DNA from: Craspedostauros australis
Lineage: Eukaryota; Bacillariophyta; Bacillariophyceae; Mastogloiales; Achnanthaceae
Direction of reading: 5' to 3'
DNA: 64,000 nucleotides
Assembly: GCA_026770025.1 (NCBI GenBank)
Contig: JAMXDE010000007.1
Span: forward strand, 1,364,001-1,428,000
Below the pieces are notes generated by a model, which was not told the DNA's origin, did no database searches, and saw nothing but the letters and a program-made list of their open reading frames with translations. The first letter of the stretch is position 1; each line of letters starts with the position of its first letter. Positions 22,125 to 31,980 of this stretch are shown here, one piece after another. Both the position numbers and the translations under genes were made by a program.

Positions 22125-22197
22125 CCAGCAGGATTGGTTGTCTGTGTGACTTCTTGCTGCGATTGGTGCTCTGGTATCGGTCTGCTCTTTTGCGATG

Positions 22198-22262
22198 TAG
22201 TATATGATTATATAATATATAATATGTTATTGTATAATACTCTATTGTGTAGTACTCTATTG
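22198..22262 (-). promoter_or_regulatory. AT-rich core-promoter-like segment of the giant gene
   Basis: A block of TATATAAT-like sequence lies 75-140 bp upstream of the ATG at 22124, inside otherwise GC-balanced DNA. Its position suits a TATA-type core promoter and leader for the minus-strand giant gene. There is no direct evidence of transcription. Confidence 0.3.
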
Positions 22263-22980
22263 TGTTGTGTCGACACTGTGTTGATGTTGCTATTGATGTT
22301 GCTATTGCCTTTCTTGTCCCCGACTTGTCTCTTTGCCGCTCTGTGTTTGTTGCTATGGCTGGTAACGCTGTCGCTGTTGCTGCAGTCGATGAAGATGGCG
22401 ATGGCGACGATCGACCTGAGCGGCTTCGTGTTTTGGTGGCAGTGCGCGGTGATGCCCCAGATGGGAAGAAACAGGAGGGGAGAAGGAAATCGTGTTCTGC
22501 GTGCGCGCAAAGGGCGGGTCGGCAGCAGGTGCGATTGTGCCGTTGTCCCTTCCTTTCCCTTCTTGATTTCCCGCTCGTCTGTGCGTGTTGTTCGAGTGTC
22601 CGAGTCATCAACAACAAGAAAGGGTCACAATAATTTCGAGACATCGTGGGCATCAATCGGCGCGGGCAGACTTTATCAACCACAGAATAATCGCGGTCAG
22701 CCGATGACATCGTTCCAATTATGATTATGTCCTTTCCAAGTTGGTCCTTCGGATAATTGTAGTCTACGTCGATATCTTCATGGGAGTGTAGAGGCAGCAA
22801 ACCTCCTGTCGTCTTCTTGTGTTCAGAGTATTGGCAGCTTGGCGAGTTGGCAACTTGGCAACATTCCGATTGCCATGAGTGCCATACCAATACGTCCACC
22901 CTCACAGCTACTATTATCGGTATTGCACTATGTATGCATATGAAGTGAAGTGGAGTACTCTAAATGAACGACGGCCATAT
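22263..22980. other. Intergenic stretch
   Basis: This lies between the giant gene and the next minus-strand gene. Frames on both strands are short or start with non-ATG codons, and I see no domain. It probably holds the 3' UTR of the propeller gene and the distal promoter of the giant gene. Confidence 0.5.
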
Positions 22981-24776
22981 TCACAACTCGTACACCCCGA
23001 TGTAATCATTGCGCAACGAGCCAAGATACAGCTTGTTGTCGCGGACGGTCACTCCCGTCATCCCCGCAACATCCTTGCCCGTCGGATCTTGTAACAGCTC
23101 CACGAATTCGTTGCGGGAGGCGTCTACCACGGAAATGGCCGTATATGGTTGCATTGCGGGGGCCAGCCACGACGGCAGCAACATCAGCATGCTGCGCAGG
23201 ATCTGGTCGAGGGGATGCGGGATGGCGTTGAGCACTTTGTGAGCAGGCACGACGGTGGAGGGATGGATGCCGTAGCAGTACTCATTGTCGTTGCCTTTGC
23301 TCGTCCATGCGCAATCGACGCCATCGTAGTCTGTGCAAGCAAATGACAAGGCAAAGAGGCAAAGATAGGGAGTGAGCATGACTGCATGGTACAACACCGA
23401 ACTCATCACATTGCATGATAACACTGAACTTACAGCCAGGTGCGGGTGGTCCATCCACAACGTATTCCAACGACCCCTTCTTGTCCCCCGCAAGATGGTA
23501 CTTCGCCAGTCGCAGGCTGAAAGTCTCTGCGAACAGAATGTAGGTCTCCTGTTCATCCACGGCGATTCCGTTGGCAAAGAGCAAGTTACGTGCCAGCACC
23601 GTGACGTCTTCTGTTTCGGGATTGTACTGCAACAATCGGCCCGTCCGCGTTCCCTGCATGCAATTCGCCTTGGATGGGTACATCACGTCCCAAACCATGC
23701 TGTTGTCTCTTGATGCCGGAATGTCCGTGGCTGGAAGGACAACTCAGTTCAACGGATCATCATCAACGAATGCGACATGATTGGAGGTCAGTGAATGAGT
23801 ATGGTACGAGCTATTGTGCAATGTGATAGCTGCAGATTCGCACGAATAGCTGGGAATAGAGCAGCAACCTGCCACGCGTTGCATCAATTTCCAAAGGGAT
23901 GAAAGCTGTCCAGAATCTTCTCCATTTGCAGCACAACACCCAACCGTCAAACGTACCATCTGTAAAGTACACCATCCCTGATTGAGGTCCCACCGTGACA
24001 TCATCCGCAAATCGAATCGTCGTCATCGCATCACCATCCATGACTTCGGCAGCGACAAGCTCGATTTTGGAATGCAACCCGGCAGGATTGCGCATCCGTG
24101 TCAAGCCCAACACGGCATCTGCAATATACAATGTGTTGTCGGGTGTGAAGCATCCACCCAGCGGTCGGCCCTGGCCGAGAGATGCGACCAAGGTGGTCGT
24201 GGCCGTCATGGTGTTCTCGTTGCCGGATGGTTGCATGTCGGATACTTGGACCAGGTTTGCTTCTTCCGTCAGGAGGAAAAGATTGCCTACGTGATCGAAA
24301 ACAACTGTCTCTGGTCCAACCAACAATGGTCGTTTACCGCCTTCCTTTCGCTCATATATTTTGGTGAGCTTGCCATCTGCACCATGGATATCGATAGGCG
24401 CATGGTGTGAGACGAAGGAGGGATGACGAGGAAGAGAGAGAGAGAGATTGAACATCATGAGAAAGAAACATTTCATGGTGAGCAACGAGACTCACTCTGA
24501 GCATGCCAGCATGTTCGTTTGGAATTCTTTCATGGAATCTCTGCCACTTGAGTGCCACGCCACAGTTCCTTACGTACGTTTGCTTTGGAGACTGTCGTTG
24601 GTGTGATCGACGCTCACGTACGAAATCCTGTCATCGCCAACTACTGGCACAGCAGAACCGAAAGGAAACAGGATGGGATGCATGACCTTCGGCACGAACC
24701 AACCAAGACATCCCACGAAGATGCTCAGCCGAAGCATGTTTCTCGTGCGCCCGTCTTGCGATTGCTGCGATGCCAT
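22981..24776 (-). CDS. SMP-30/strictosidine-synthase-like (APMAP-type) beta-propeller protein, multi-exon
   Basis: A member of the six-bladed propeller family that includes strictosidine synthase-like proteins, APMAP and SMP-30 lactonases; the substrate cannot be told. The first ATG is at 24776. Residues about 15-35 are hydrophobic (MLRLSIFVGCLGWFV), suggesting a signal anchor. The last three exons are clear: 24376-23957, 23730-23434 and 23330-22981. Donors are GTACGT and GTAAGT, acceptors CTTCCAG and TTGCACAG, and the joins keep frame. Family landmarks are PETVVFD, GRPLGG, LYIADA.LGLTR, VYFTDA, GRLLQYNP, FANGIAV, FAETF.LRLAKYHL, PGYYDGVDCAW and NKLYLGSLRNDYIGVYEL at the end. A short second exon ends at 24492 (IPNEHAGMLRV), followed by a 115-bp intron. 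Its junction with exon 1 (possible donor at the end of DDRISY) is uncertain, because the GT-AG choices there give very short introns. Confidence 0.85.
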
Positions 24777-26278
24777 TGTGATTTGATGTACGGCCAAATG
24801 GGAAGCTGGTCAGAGTATGTTCTTGCAATGGTCAATCTGCGGTGCAGCGCAAACGTCGAGGATAGTGGGCGGAGCGGTCGTTGCCTGTTCTTGTGCCTCT
24901 CGCATTGTGGGCTTGAGTGCATCCCTCCGCCTCTCTGGCGTGTCGAACATGTTTGTCGCAGCAACACCAAAGATCGGTTTTACCGAATCCATGATCAAGA
25001 AATTGGACCAGTCGTGAATACGAAGATGAAACAGAATGGAATTTGGAATTTCGACTTGTCCAGAATGGAATAGAATCAAATAGAAGCAACAGTTTCGCTA
25101 ACAACTCTTGGTTTCATTGTCCCTCTGTCGAAGGACAGACGAATACAGAAGCCTTTTGATTTGCGGACGATCAGATTGGAATCGATTGACTCGTTGGCTT
25201 CGCTTGGACTCCTCTTGATTCGTTTGGTTGGCTTCGCGCAATTTGCTTGTACACGCGCTCTTTGTGGTTAGTTGTTGGTTGTGCTGGTTGTGGGTGGAGT
25301 TTTGTGTGGTCGTCTTGGCTTCTTGCCTCCCTTGTCGTTTTGCTTGGCTGGGATTGGATTGGATTTTGTGGTGCGCGTTGTGAGTGGATGCGAAGCCAAA
25401 AACATGTGCAACTCCCGCGTTGCGCCAAGAAGGAGAGAGAAGCAGCAGCACGAAGAGGAGAGCAGCGTCACCACAGCCGCAAAAATAGCGCAGCGCAGAG
25501 ACATTCGGTGGAAGCGCCGCGCAGCCGACAGCATCCTCGACAAAACAAGAGTGACCAACGATCCAACAACCGACTTCGTCTCCTCCTCTTGCTTCTTGTT
25601 TGTCAATTCCTTCACCCACCACTCCTGCATCCATCCATCCATCCATCCATCCGCATCAGTGTCTGTATCAGTATCTGCATCCGCCTCGATCACAACCACT
25701 CCACGGACGTCGAATAGCGCACAGCCACACAGCCACCCGTCCACATTCACACTCACACTCACATCCAAATCAAGATACTACACTCCACCTCCTGATACCG
25801 ACTCTGCACACACACTGACGTTGGATCTAATCGTGCAGCACCAAGAACAGCAGCACAGACAAACGAACGAGACACGGCAGCCTGACCGGGAAGATCCACG
25901 TCTTCGCCAACCCTCCATTTCTCCCATCCCATCCCTCTCTCTCTCTCGACCAACAGAGCACACTTGCTGGCACAGAGATCTATCTTCGTCCAACAAACTC
26001 ATTTCGGCTTCTGGTGACTCTGACCGATCTCCAACTCATTCCATTCGCAAAAAAACAACACCAGCAAAAGCAACAGAAGCAACAAAAGCAACGGTCATTA
26101 CCAAGGACACATATACTGCACTATACTTTGTGATCAACAGACCATCGGCACACTTCTCCACTCTCCACTCTCCGCACTACAATAGTAAGGCACAACACAC
26201 CACCCTCTACGACACCCACAGCGACACCACCAGAGACTCAATTAAGTTCCATTGCCACTCCAATACAAAGTCTGCACC
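24777..26278. other. Divergent promoter region and long leader of the G3BP-like gene
   Basis: This separates the minus-strand propeller gene from the plus-strand G3BP-like gene. From about 25,620 to 26,278 it is rich in CA/CT/CCAT simple sequence, including TCCA repeats at about 25,628-25,655 and CTCT runs at 25,935-25,950. A 336-codon open frame overlaps the downstream start, but it begins with TTG and is low complexity, so I read it as leader sequence. No other gene is visible. Confidence 0.5.
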
Positions 26279-28120
26279 ATGAGCTCCCCAACGCCACCTG
26301 CCGACGCGGCCGCAGCGCCGCCCTCGACCACTCCGCCTGCAGCAGCTCCAGCAGCACCGCAACCACTCAACATCGCCCTCCGCTTCGTCCGAGCCTACTA
26401 CAACAGCCTCATTTCCGACCCCAAGTCCATCTCCCGATACTACCAACCAAAGGCTGCCTACCTTTCCCACGGAGACGGCAGCGGCCAGAGCGAGCAATCC
26501 GACTTCCAATCCTACGGCATCGAAACCTCCGATCGGTGGGCTGCTGGCGACCGCACCATCAAGATCGAGTTCGGGCAGGGTGCCATCGATGCCCAACCAA
26601 GCGTCGACGGGGGCATCCTCGTTGTCGTCACCGGCCATGTTTGCTACTTCAAGTCCAAGCAGCACGGCGTCGATCAGCGCAAGGCTTTCGTGCACACCTT
26701 CTTCCTCGGCTTGCCATCTCCCACCTCCAAGTCCTTCTGCGTCTTCAACGACATCCTGCGTTTCCTGAAGCCCATCGAGGTTGCGCCAGAGGCCAACGGG
26801 GAGTCCAACCAGGTCGTCCCACCACCAGCTGCCGACGCGACCGAACAACCAGCGGCACCAGCACCGGCCGTCGAGGATACCGCTGAAGTGGCTGCACCAA
26901 AGATTGCAAAGGAAGCCACCGAGCCCGATGCCAAGCCTGCACCAACCGCCGATGCCGAGCCAGCAGCCGCCAAGATCGATGCGCCGAAGGCGGATGCCAA
27001 AGATGTTCCAGCTGAAGAAGAGGCACCAGGCGGCGGGGTCGAAGAGAGCAAGGAAGTTGAGCCCGAAGATGCCGATACACCAGCCAAGAGCAGCAGCGCG
27101 GACACCGGTGCTGCGCCAGATGCCAAGCCAGTAGACGAAGTCGCGAAAATCGATGCGGCAGCACCGGCATCAGAACCAAGCAAAAAGCCTGCCGATGCCA
27201 AGGCCGACAAGCCCACCGCGGATGCTCCCGCCAAGGACACCACCCGAAACGGATCTGCAGAACCAAAGGAGAAGGGAGGCGGAAAGGGTCGCAAGGGCAG
27301 AAACGGCCGTGGCAAGTCTCCAGGAACAGCCAAGGCCACCATCGACCAGCAACAGCAACAACAGCAGCAGCAACAACAGCAGCAACAACCACCAAAGCCT
27401 GCTCCAAAGGCTGCCCCAAGCACCTGGGCAAGTCTGGTCGCATCCAATGCCTCTTCAACACCCATGGCCGCCGCGCCAAGCCCCATCAAGACCAAGCCAC
27501 CAACCCCAGCAAGCGACAAGTCCAAGGCGAAGCCACCACCAACAACCGACTCATCCAATGATGCCAAGGGACCGTCCAAGTCGAGCAACGCCGGTTCCTC
27601 CGGCGGCAGAAAAGATTCCGAGCCTGGCAGCAACAAAGGCAGCAACAGCGGCGGCCCCAAGAGTTCGGAGCGCCGCTCGGACAGAGATCGCCCACGACGT
27701 GACCCAGATTGCACGCTTGTCATCAAGAAAATCCCCGACGGCACCAAGGAGTCCGAAATCATCGCCCTCTTCGAACCTTTCGCCAAGCAAACCAACGCAA
27801 AGATTGTCGGTACGACCGTTGCCAACCACCGTGCCCTCGCCTTTGTGGACTACGACGCTGTTCAGCCAGTCATGGCAGCCATCGAGGCTCATCGCAAGGA
27901 ACCTCTGCAGCTGAATGGACGCGTCCTCGAGGTCGACCAGAAGACGGCCGAGCAACGCGCACGACGCAGCACCAAGGGAGGCTTCCGCAACGAATCACCA
28001 AGCGGCGGGCGATACCAAGGTGGTGGCGGTGGCCGCCAGAGTCGCCGTGATAACCGCAACCGAGGCGACAGAGGCGGGCGTGGCAACCGAGGTGACCGAA
28101 GCGATCGAAGTGGCAGATAG
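26279..28120 (+). CDS. G3BP: G3BP-like RNA-binding protein (NTF2 domain, RRM, RGG tail)
   Basis: An intronless protein of 613 codons starting at the ATG in CACCATGAG. The frame continues a little upstream, but only to a TTG. Residues about 28-165 form an NTF2-like domain (ALRFVRAYYNSLISDP; SRYYQP.A.LSHGD; GHVCYFKSK; VHTFFL; SFCVFNDILRFL). A long Ala/Pro/Lys/Glu-rich linker contains a Gln run (27,345-27,390) and a short ASTWASLVA-type segment. Residues about 478-555 form an RRM (CTLVIKKIP as RNP2; ALAFVDYD as RNP1). The end is Arg/Gly-rich with RGG-type repeats. NTF2+RRM+RGG is the architecture of G3BP/Rasputin and Bre5, which nucleate stress granules and, in yeast, act with a deubiquitinase. 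Assignment rests on architecture, and orthology is inferred. Confidence 0.88.
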   Translation: MSSPTPPADAAAAPPSTTPPAAAPAAPQPLNIALRFVRAYYNSLISDPKSISRYYQPKAAYLSHGDGSGQSEQSDFQSYGIETSDRWAAGDRTIKIEFGQGAIDAQPSVDGGILVVVTGHVCYFKSKQHGVDQRKAFVHTFFLGLPSPTSKSFCVFNDILRFLKPIEVAPEANGESNQVVPPPAADATEQPAAPAPAVEDTAEVAAPKIAKEATEPDAKPAPTADAEPAAAKIDAPKADAKDVPAEEEAPGGGVEESKEVEPEDADTPAKSSSADTGAAPDAKPVDEVAKIDAAAPASEPSKKPADAKADKPTADAPAKDTTRNGSAEPKEKGGGKGRKGRNGRGKSPGTAKATIDQQQQQQQQQQQQQQPPKPAPKAAPSTWASLVASNASSTPMAAAPSPIKTKPPTPASDKSKAKPPPTTDSSNDAKGPSKSSNAGSSGGRKDSEPGSNKGSNSGGPKSSERRSDRDRPRRDPDCTLVIKKIPDGTKESEIIALFEPFAKQTNAKIVGTTVANHRALAFVDYDAVQPVMAAIEAHRKEPLQLNGRVLEVDQKTAEQRARRSTKGGFRNESPSGGRYQGGGGGRQSRRDNRNRGDRGGRGNRGDRSDRSGR

Positions 28121-29276
28121 GTCCTTCTTTGTTGAGTTGACGAGAGGAAAGCGGGCTGATCATCTCCCATGTGACACACTCCATCATTCGACTGCTCTTC
28201 GCACTTTGCAACCTGTTAAAGCGATCGCAGTTGCCTCCAGCGGGCCACATGATCATCGCAACCAACCAACCAACGTGAACTGCCATACATCTCTGTTCAC
28301 ACACCTCTTTTCAACCCGAGAAATGCGTACTGCCAAAAGAACTGAGACCCGGCCCAACCATGACGCGAACAACTGGAGACAACCATACTCTCCTGCAACA
28401 CAAGAAGTGGGAGGAATCAACCAGTCTGGAATGTAGTGTACATCGCCTCACCCATCTCAGACTGATTCCCAGTCTACAGGGGACGTTGTACATGCAACCT
28501 CGGCATTCCATCCACCACTCGTCAACAAAGCAACAACACAACCAACAGCAACAACAACATGAAATAACTCAACATCCTCATCCACAACACCCAGTGCCAC
28601 TTTGGTGGCATTCGGGGGCATCTATCTACCCACCATACTCTGCTCTCCTGGACTCATTCATCTTCTATGCATCTCAGTTCATCTGGGCATTGACTTGATT
28701 CGAATTCGGTGGAGCTCCAATCCAACACATATCAACATCCATGTCCCACTTACCAATACCACATCATACCATACATACCAACAAGTATCCACGTGCACAG
28801 CATCAGTGCGTATCACACGAAAACAAGGGTAGACAAACACCGAGCCATCCATCCAAACATACCAACCATCACTCACTCACTCAAACACAACCCTGGAGCA
28901 ACGTAGACCTCCAGCCACATTTTCATCGCATGGCTACTATTGTAACAAATATAGCATAGAAAGTGCGATTCGCTAGCCATTGTCTACCACAGTAACCTAT
29001 CGGTGTTTGATGTTGTTGCGACCGCTTGTATCGAGAGCCACGCCCTTTACGACAACCCCTGCCCAAGCCTCATGCCACCATCTCGTTCTTCTTGTTTCGT
29101 TTTGGCTGGTCCTCGTGTTCACACTCTTTCGTATCTCCCCAATCGTGCGTCAATTTTTCGGAACGAGAACGAATCCAAGACATCTCCCGCCACTCGACGT
29201 CGACAATGTCTCCATCGCACTCTGAAGCAACGACAACGCCGGACATGACGCAGTGGACCCGAAACGAATCTGCAAG
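28121..29276. other. Intergenic stretch between two plus-strand genes
   Basis: It holds the 3' flank of the G3BP-like gene and the upstream region of endonuclease V. CA-rich and CAT-rich simple sequence is common (28,500-28,900). I see no supportable gene, tRNA or repeat family. Confidence 0.5.
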
Positions 29277-30368
29277 ATGGACAACAACCATGGCGAAGGA
29301 CAAGGCAGCGGCCATGAGGATACGCAGGATCCACCGACTACAACGAAAACGCTGCAACAGCAACATGACATGCCATTGCCCAATGACCAACAAATCGAAA
29401 TCTGGACGCGGCAACAACTCGAAATCGCAAAGCAGGTCATTGTCCTCAACGATCGCGAAAGCAGCGATGATGGCGATGACGTGAAGCACATCGATGCTCC
29501 TTTTCCGAACTTCCGATACCTCTCCACAGGCAACAGCAAAAGCAACGACGCGGAAAGGTACTTCGGTGGCGTCGATGTCAGCTTCCCCGAGAATGACGAT
29601 GATGATGCGGTTGCCGTCTACGTCATTCTCGATGCCGCAACCAACACCGTAGTGCATCAAGATCAGATGTACTTTGCATTGCAAATTCCCTACATTCCAT
29701 CCTTTCTGGCAATGCGCGAAATCGAGCCATTGGTCGAGTTAGTGCAGCGCTCGCAATCGCCGTATCGTCCGTCTGTCATCCTGGTGGATGGCAATGGGAT
29801 CTTCCATCAACGGCATGCTGGCATTGCGACGTGCTTGGGCATTCGAACGCAAATCCCAACCATCGGGATTGGGAAGACATTGTATCACGTCGGTGGATGG
29901 ACGAAGGATGTCATGACGCACATGATGGATCGCATGTTTCAGTCTTTGGATGCCCAAGACACGAACGCACAAGGCAAAGAGCACGAGATGATCTTGTTGC
30001 GCAAAGATGCTTGGATTCCAGACATAGATCAGGATGCTGCACAGCCACGCGTCGATCGTTGCGACGTTCTGAAACGACTCGCTGTGATGGGCATTGCCGT
30101 CCCGATGGGAGTCCATGCATCGTCCGGCTTCGCGTCCCAGTTTCCAACTGTGGCGTGCGCGTTGGTGGGACATGGTGGCAGGACAGGCAAACGCGGCAAG
30201 AATGTTGTGGGCACGAAGAATCCCATCTATGTCAGTGTGGGGCACAGGATTTCATTGCGAAGAGCCATCCAGATCGCATGTCGTCTCAGTTTGTCGAGGA
30301 TACCGGAACCTGTGCGACAGGCCGACTTGGTTGGGCGGCAGCTGTTGCGTGCTCGGAACATGAAGTGA
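29277..30368 (+). CDS. ENDOV: Endonuclease V
   Basis: Endonuclease V cleaves next to inosine: deoxyinosine DNA in bacteria, mainly inosine-containing RNA for the animal enzymes. The frame has 363 codons from the first ATG at 29277. All catalytic motifs are present in order: GGVDVSF (Asp 100), YIPSFLAMREIEPL (Glu 148), VDGNGIFHQRHAGIATCLGI (Asp 171 and the following His) and IGIGK (Lys 200). The family's end motif appears as VSVGHRISLRRAIQIA near the C-terminus, with Val in the place usually taken by Pro. The N-terminal 90 residues are polar and probably disordered, and a 35-40-residue insertion follows the Lys motif, so the protein is longer than the roughly 220-residue bacterial enzyme. No introns and no obvious targeting peptide. 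It converges on the next gene with 248 bp between the stops. Confidence 0.93.
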   Translation: MDNNHGEGQGSGHEDTQDPPTTTKTLQQQHDMPLPNDQQIEIWTRQQLEIAKQVIVLNDRESSDDGDDVKHIDAPFPNFRYLSTGNSKSNDAERYFGGVDVSFPENDDDDAVAVYVILDAATNTVVHQDQMYFALQIPYIPSFLAMREIEPLVELVQRSQSPYRPSVILVDGNGIFHQRHAGIATCLGIRTQIPTIGIGKTLYHVGGWTKDVMTHMMDRMFQSLDAQDTNAQGKEHEMILLRKDAWIPDIDQDAAQPRVDRCDVLKRLAVMGIAVPMGVHASSGFASQFPTVACALVGHGGRTGKRGKNVVGTKNPIYVSVGHRISLRRAIQIACRLSLSRIPEPVRQADLVGRQLLRARNMK

Positions 30369-30616
30369 CGTGAAAAGAGGGTTGCTTGCTTGGTTGGTTT
30401 GTGGATCTCGCATGGTCCTATTGCATGGTTTTCAACAAGTAGTCTCTCTGCAGAGGTAGAAATTGAGAATCTACCGTACATGGATATCAAATATAATTGG
30501 TTTCATTAGAGTTCAGCATGTTGCTGTTCCAACTTGGCCCTTGTTCGTGCGCCGCATTTGACATCATTGCATCTTTCGAAACGAAACATCGCCATCGCGA
30601 CGATCATGAAGCCACC

Positions 30617-31069
30617 TCACCGATACGCCGCCTCCGTCAGCGGCGACAACGACTCCGAAACGTGATCCGCCACCGTCGTGAGCCACGCCTTGATGCGGCC
30701 CGGCTGCGCACCGGCCGAGGCAATCGCAATGACGAGACAATCGATCCCCGTGCAACTCGACACGCCCACCATGCCCAGTTCCAGCTCCAGCAAGAGGAAG
30801 GGCAAGATATTGCGCCGCGCCGTGCTCGATTCGGCTGCCGACAGGGTCAACGTCGATTCTCCCATGCTCTGGTAATCCATCGCGACGTCGGCAATCAGCG
30901 TGGCCAGATTCTCGACGCTTTCCTTGCTGCCCGCGCTGTTGACGAAGGTGTTGGACGTGGAACCAAGCAGCTCGCCGTCGCAAGTGACGAGCATGGCCGT
31001 TTGGACGCTGGGATCCTCCGAGCATATCCTCGAAAGGATGGGTGCGATTCGGCCGGAACGCAGCATCAT
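30617..31069 (-). CDS. LAMTOR2: Roadblock/LC7-domain protein, LAMTOR2-like
   Basis: 150 codons starting at tandem ATGs (31069 and 31066); the frame further upstream is leader. The order of elements matches roadblock-fold proteins, and LAMTOR2 (p14) in particular. It opens with MLRSGRIAPILSRI, then a first strand TAMLVTCDGELLGSTS, then a helix SVENLATLIADVAMDYQSMG. Two central strands (MVGVSSCTGIDCLVIAIA) follow, and a final helix ends in LSPLTEAAYR. LAMTOR2 pairs with LAMTOR3 in the Ragulator complex that anchors Rag GTPases and TORC1 signalling on lysosomal or vacuolar membranes. The start MLR and length are close to those of human LAMTOR2. A dynein light-chain roadblock or MglB-like role is the alternative. 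A run of Ser/Ala-rich sequence between the helix and the central strands is longer than usual. Confidence 0.8.
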   Translation of the reverse strand: MMLRSGRIAPILSRICSEDPSVQTAMLVTCDGELLGSTSNTFVNSAGSKESVENLATLIADVAMDYQSMGESTLTLSAAESSTARRNILPFLLLELELGMVGVSSCTGIDCLVIAIASAGAQPGRIKAWLTTVADHVSESLSPLTEAAYR

Positions 31070-31980
31070 CTTGTCGCGGTGTTTGTGTGTTCTGGGATGG
31101 GACGTATTGTATTGTTCTATTCCACAATTGAATATAATGTGATAAAATGATGGAATATATGACGAGAATAGAATATGCAATGCGAAGTTGCCTTCTTGAT
31201 CAGTGTTGTTTGGATGTGGGGCTTCCGTTGATTGGGAAAGGCTGCAGAGGCGGGACGGTACGATAAATGGTGTGATTGTGTGGGGGTGGTTGATGGATCT
31301 CTCCTGGTGTTCGTCGACGCGCGGTACCCGTCCTGTTGGTGTTGTGAGGAGAGAGCCTGCTGTCCTGTGTGTCGAGGTGTGGCATCGGGATGTGTGCTCC
31401 GTCGTCGCATCGGGGTTTGATCCTCTGATTGGGCGGAACCGAGATCTTTTGGTCGTTCATTTGTTGTTGTTTTCGATGATTCGCAAAAGTAGTAGTCCCC
31501 CAAAACACGGTTCGCAAAATCGAAATGGGCCAATGAGGGGCCAGGGAATCGCCTGCTCTTTTAGGGCACCCCGTCCTGCGACAGTGCTGTCCCCCAATCG
31601 CAGGAGGCACAACGGACGCCCATGCCCATGACGTCATGGAGGTATCGGAACATTTGACAATCACTGCTGTGGTACACTTTATTGTTGTCATCGGCCTTGT
31701 TGGCTGCATGCATGAATGGGAATGGATGCCCTCTCTTTTGGGGGAAAACGTTGACGGACCCTTTTTGCCAGATTTGAATCGGCATTTTCTTCGTCTTGCG
31801 CGACACATAATTTGGCTCACAGACCGATCGGAACAAAAACAGCAGCGGAGCAGCAGCGGAACAGCAGCGCAACAGATGCTTGATGTTCTCCACCATGGTG
31901 CCCTTGTTTTGCAATGAAAGTCATCCTCCCACCTCCATCATACCACCCTGCATACTGCCAACCAGCTTGATATCGCCAGC
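31070..31980. other. Upstream region shared by the LAMTOR2-like gene and the Crypton ORF
   Basis: An AT-rich stretch (31,105-31,175) sits just upstream of the LAMTOR2-like start and may be its core promoter. Frames further along are short and non-ATG. The left end of the Crypton element must lie somewhere in here, but Cryptons have no terminal inverted repeats, so I cannot place it. Confidence 0.45.
31628..31637. promoter_or_regulatory. CRE-type palindrome ATGACGTCAT
   Basis: A perfect 10-bp palindrome with a TGACGTCA core, about 560 bp upstream of the LAMTOR2-like start and about 345 bp upstream of the Crypton start. A bZIP target is possible; function is unproven. Confidence 0.3.

Noticed and set aside
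24550-24640. A clean-looking GTGAGC...ACAG intron between exons 1 and 2 of the propeller gene
   Set aside because: It would be only about 26 bp long, too short for a spliceosomal intron; the true boundary is left open.
25272-26282. A 336-codon plus-strand frame before the G3BP-like gene
   Set aside because: It starts with TTG, is made of simple sequence, and overlaps the better supported ATG and NTF2 domain; it reads as leader.
31117-31914. Minus-strand frames upstream of the LAMTOR2-like gene
   Set aside because: They lack ATG starts or domains and overlap each other in different frames; no sign of an N-terminal exon.
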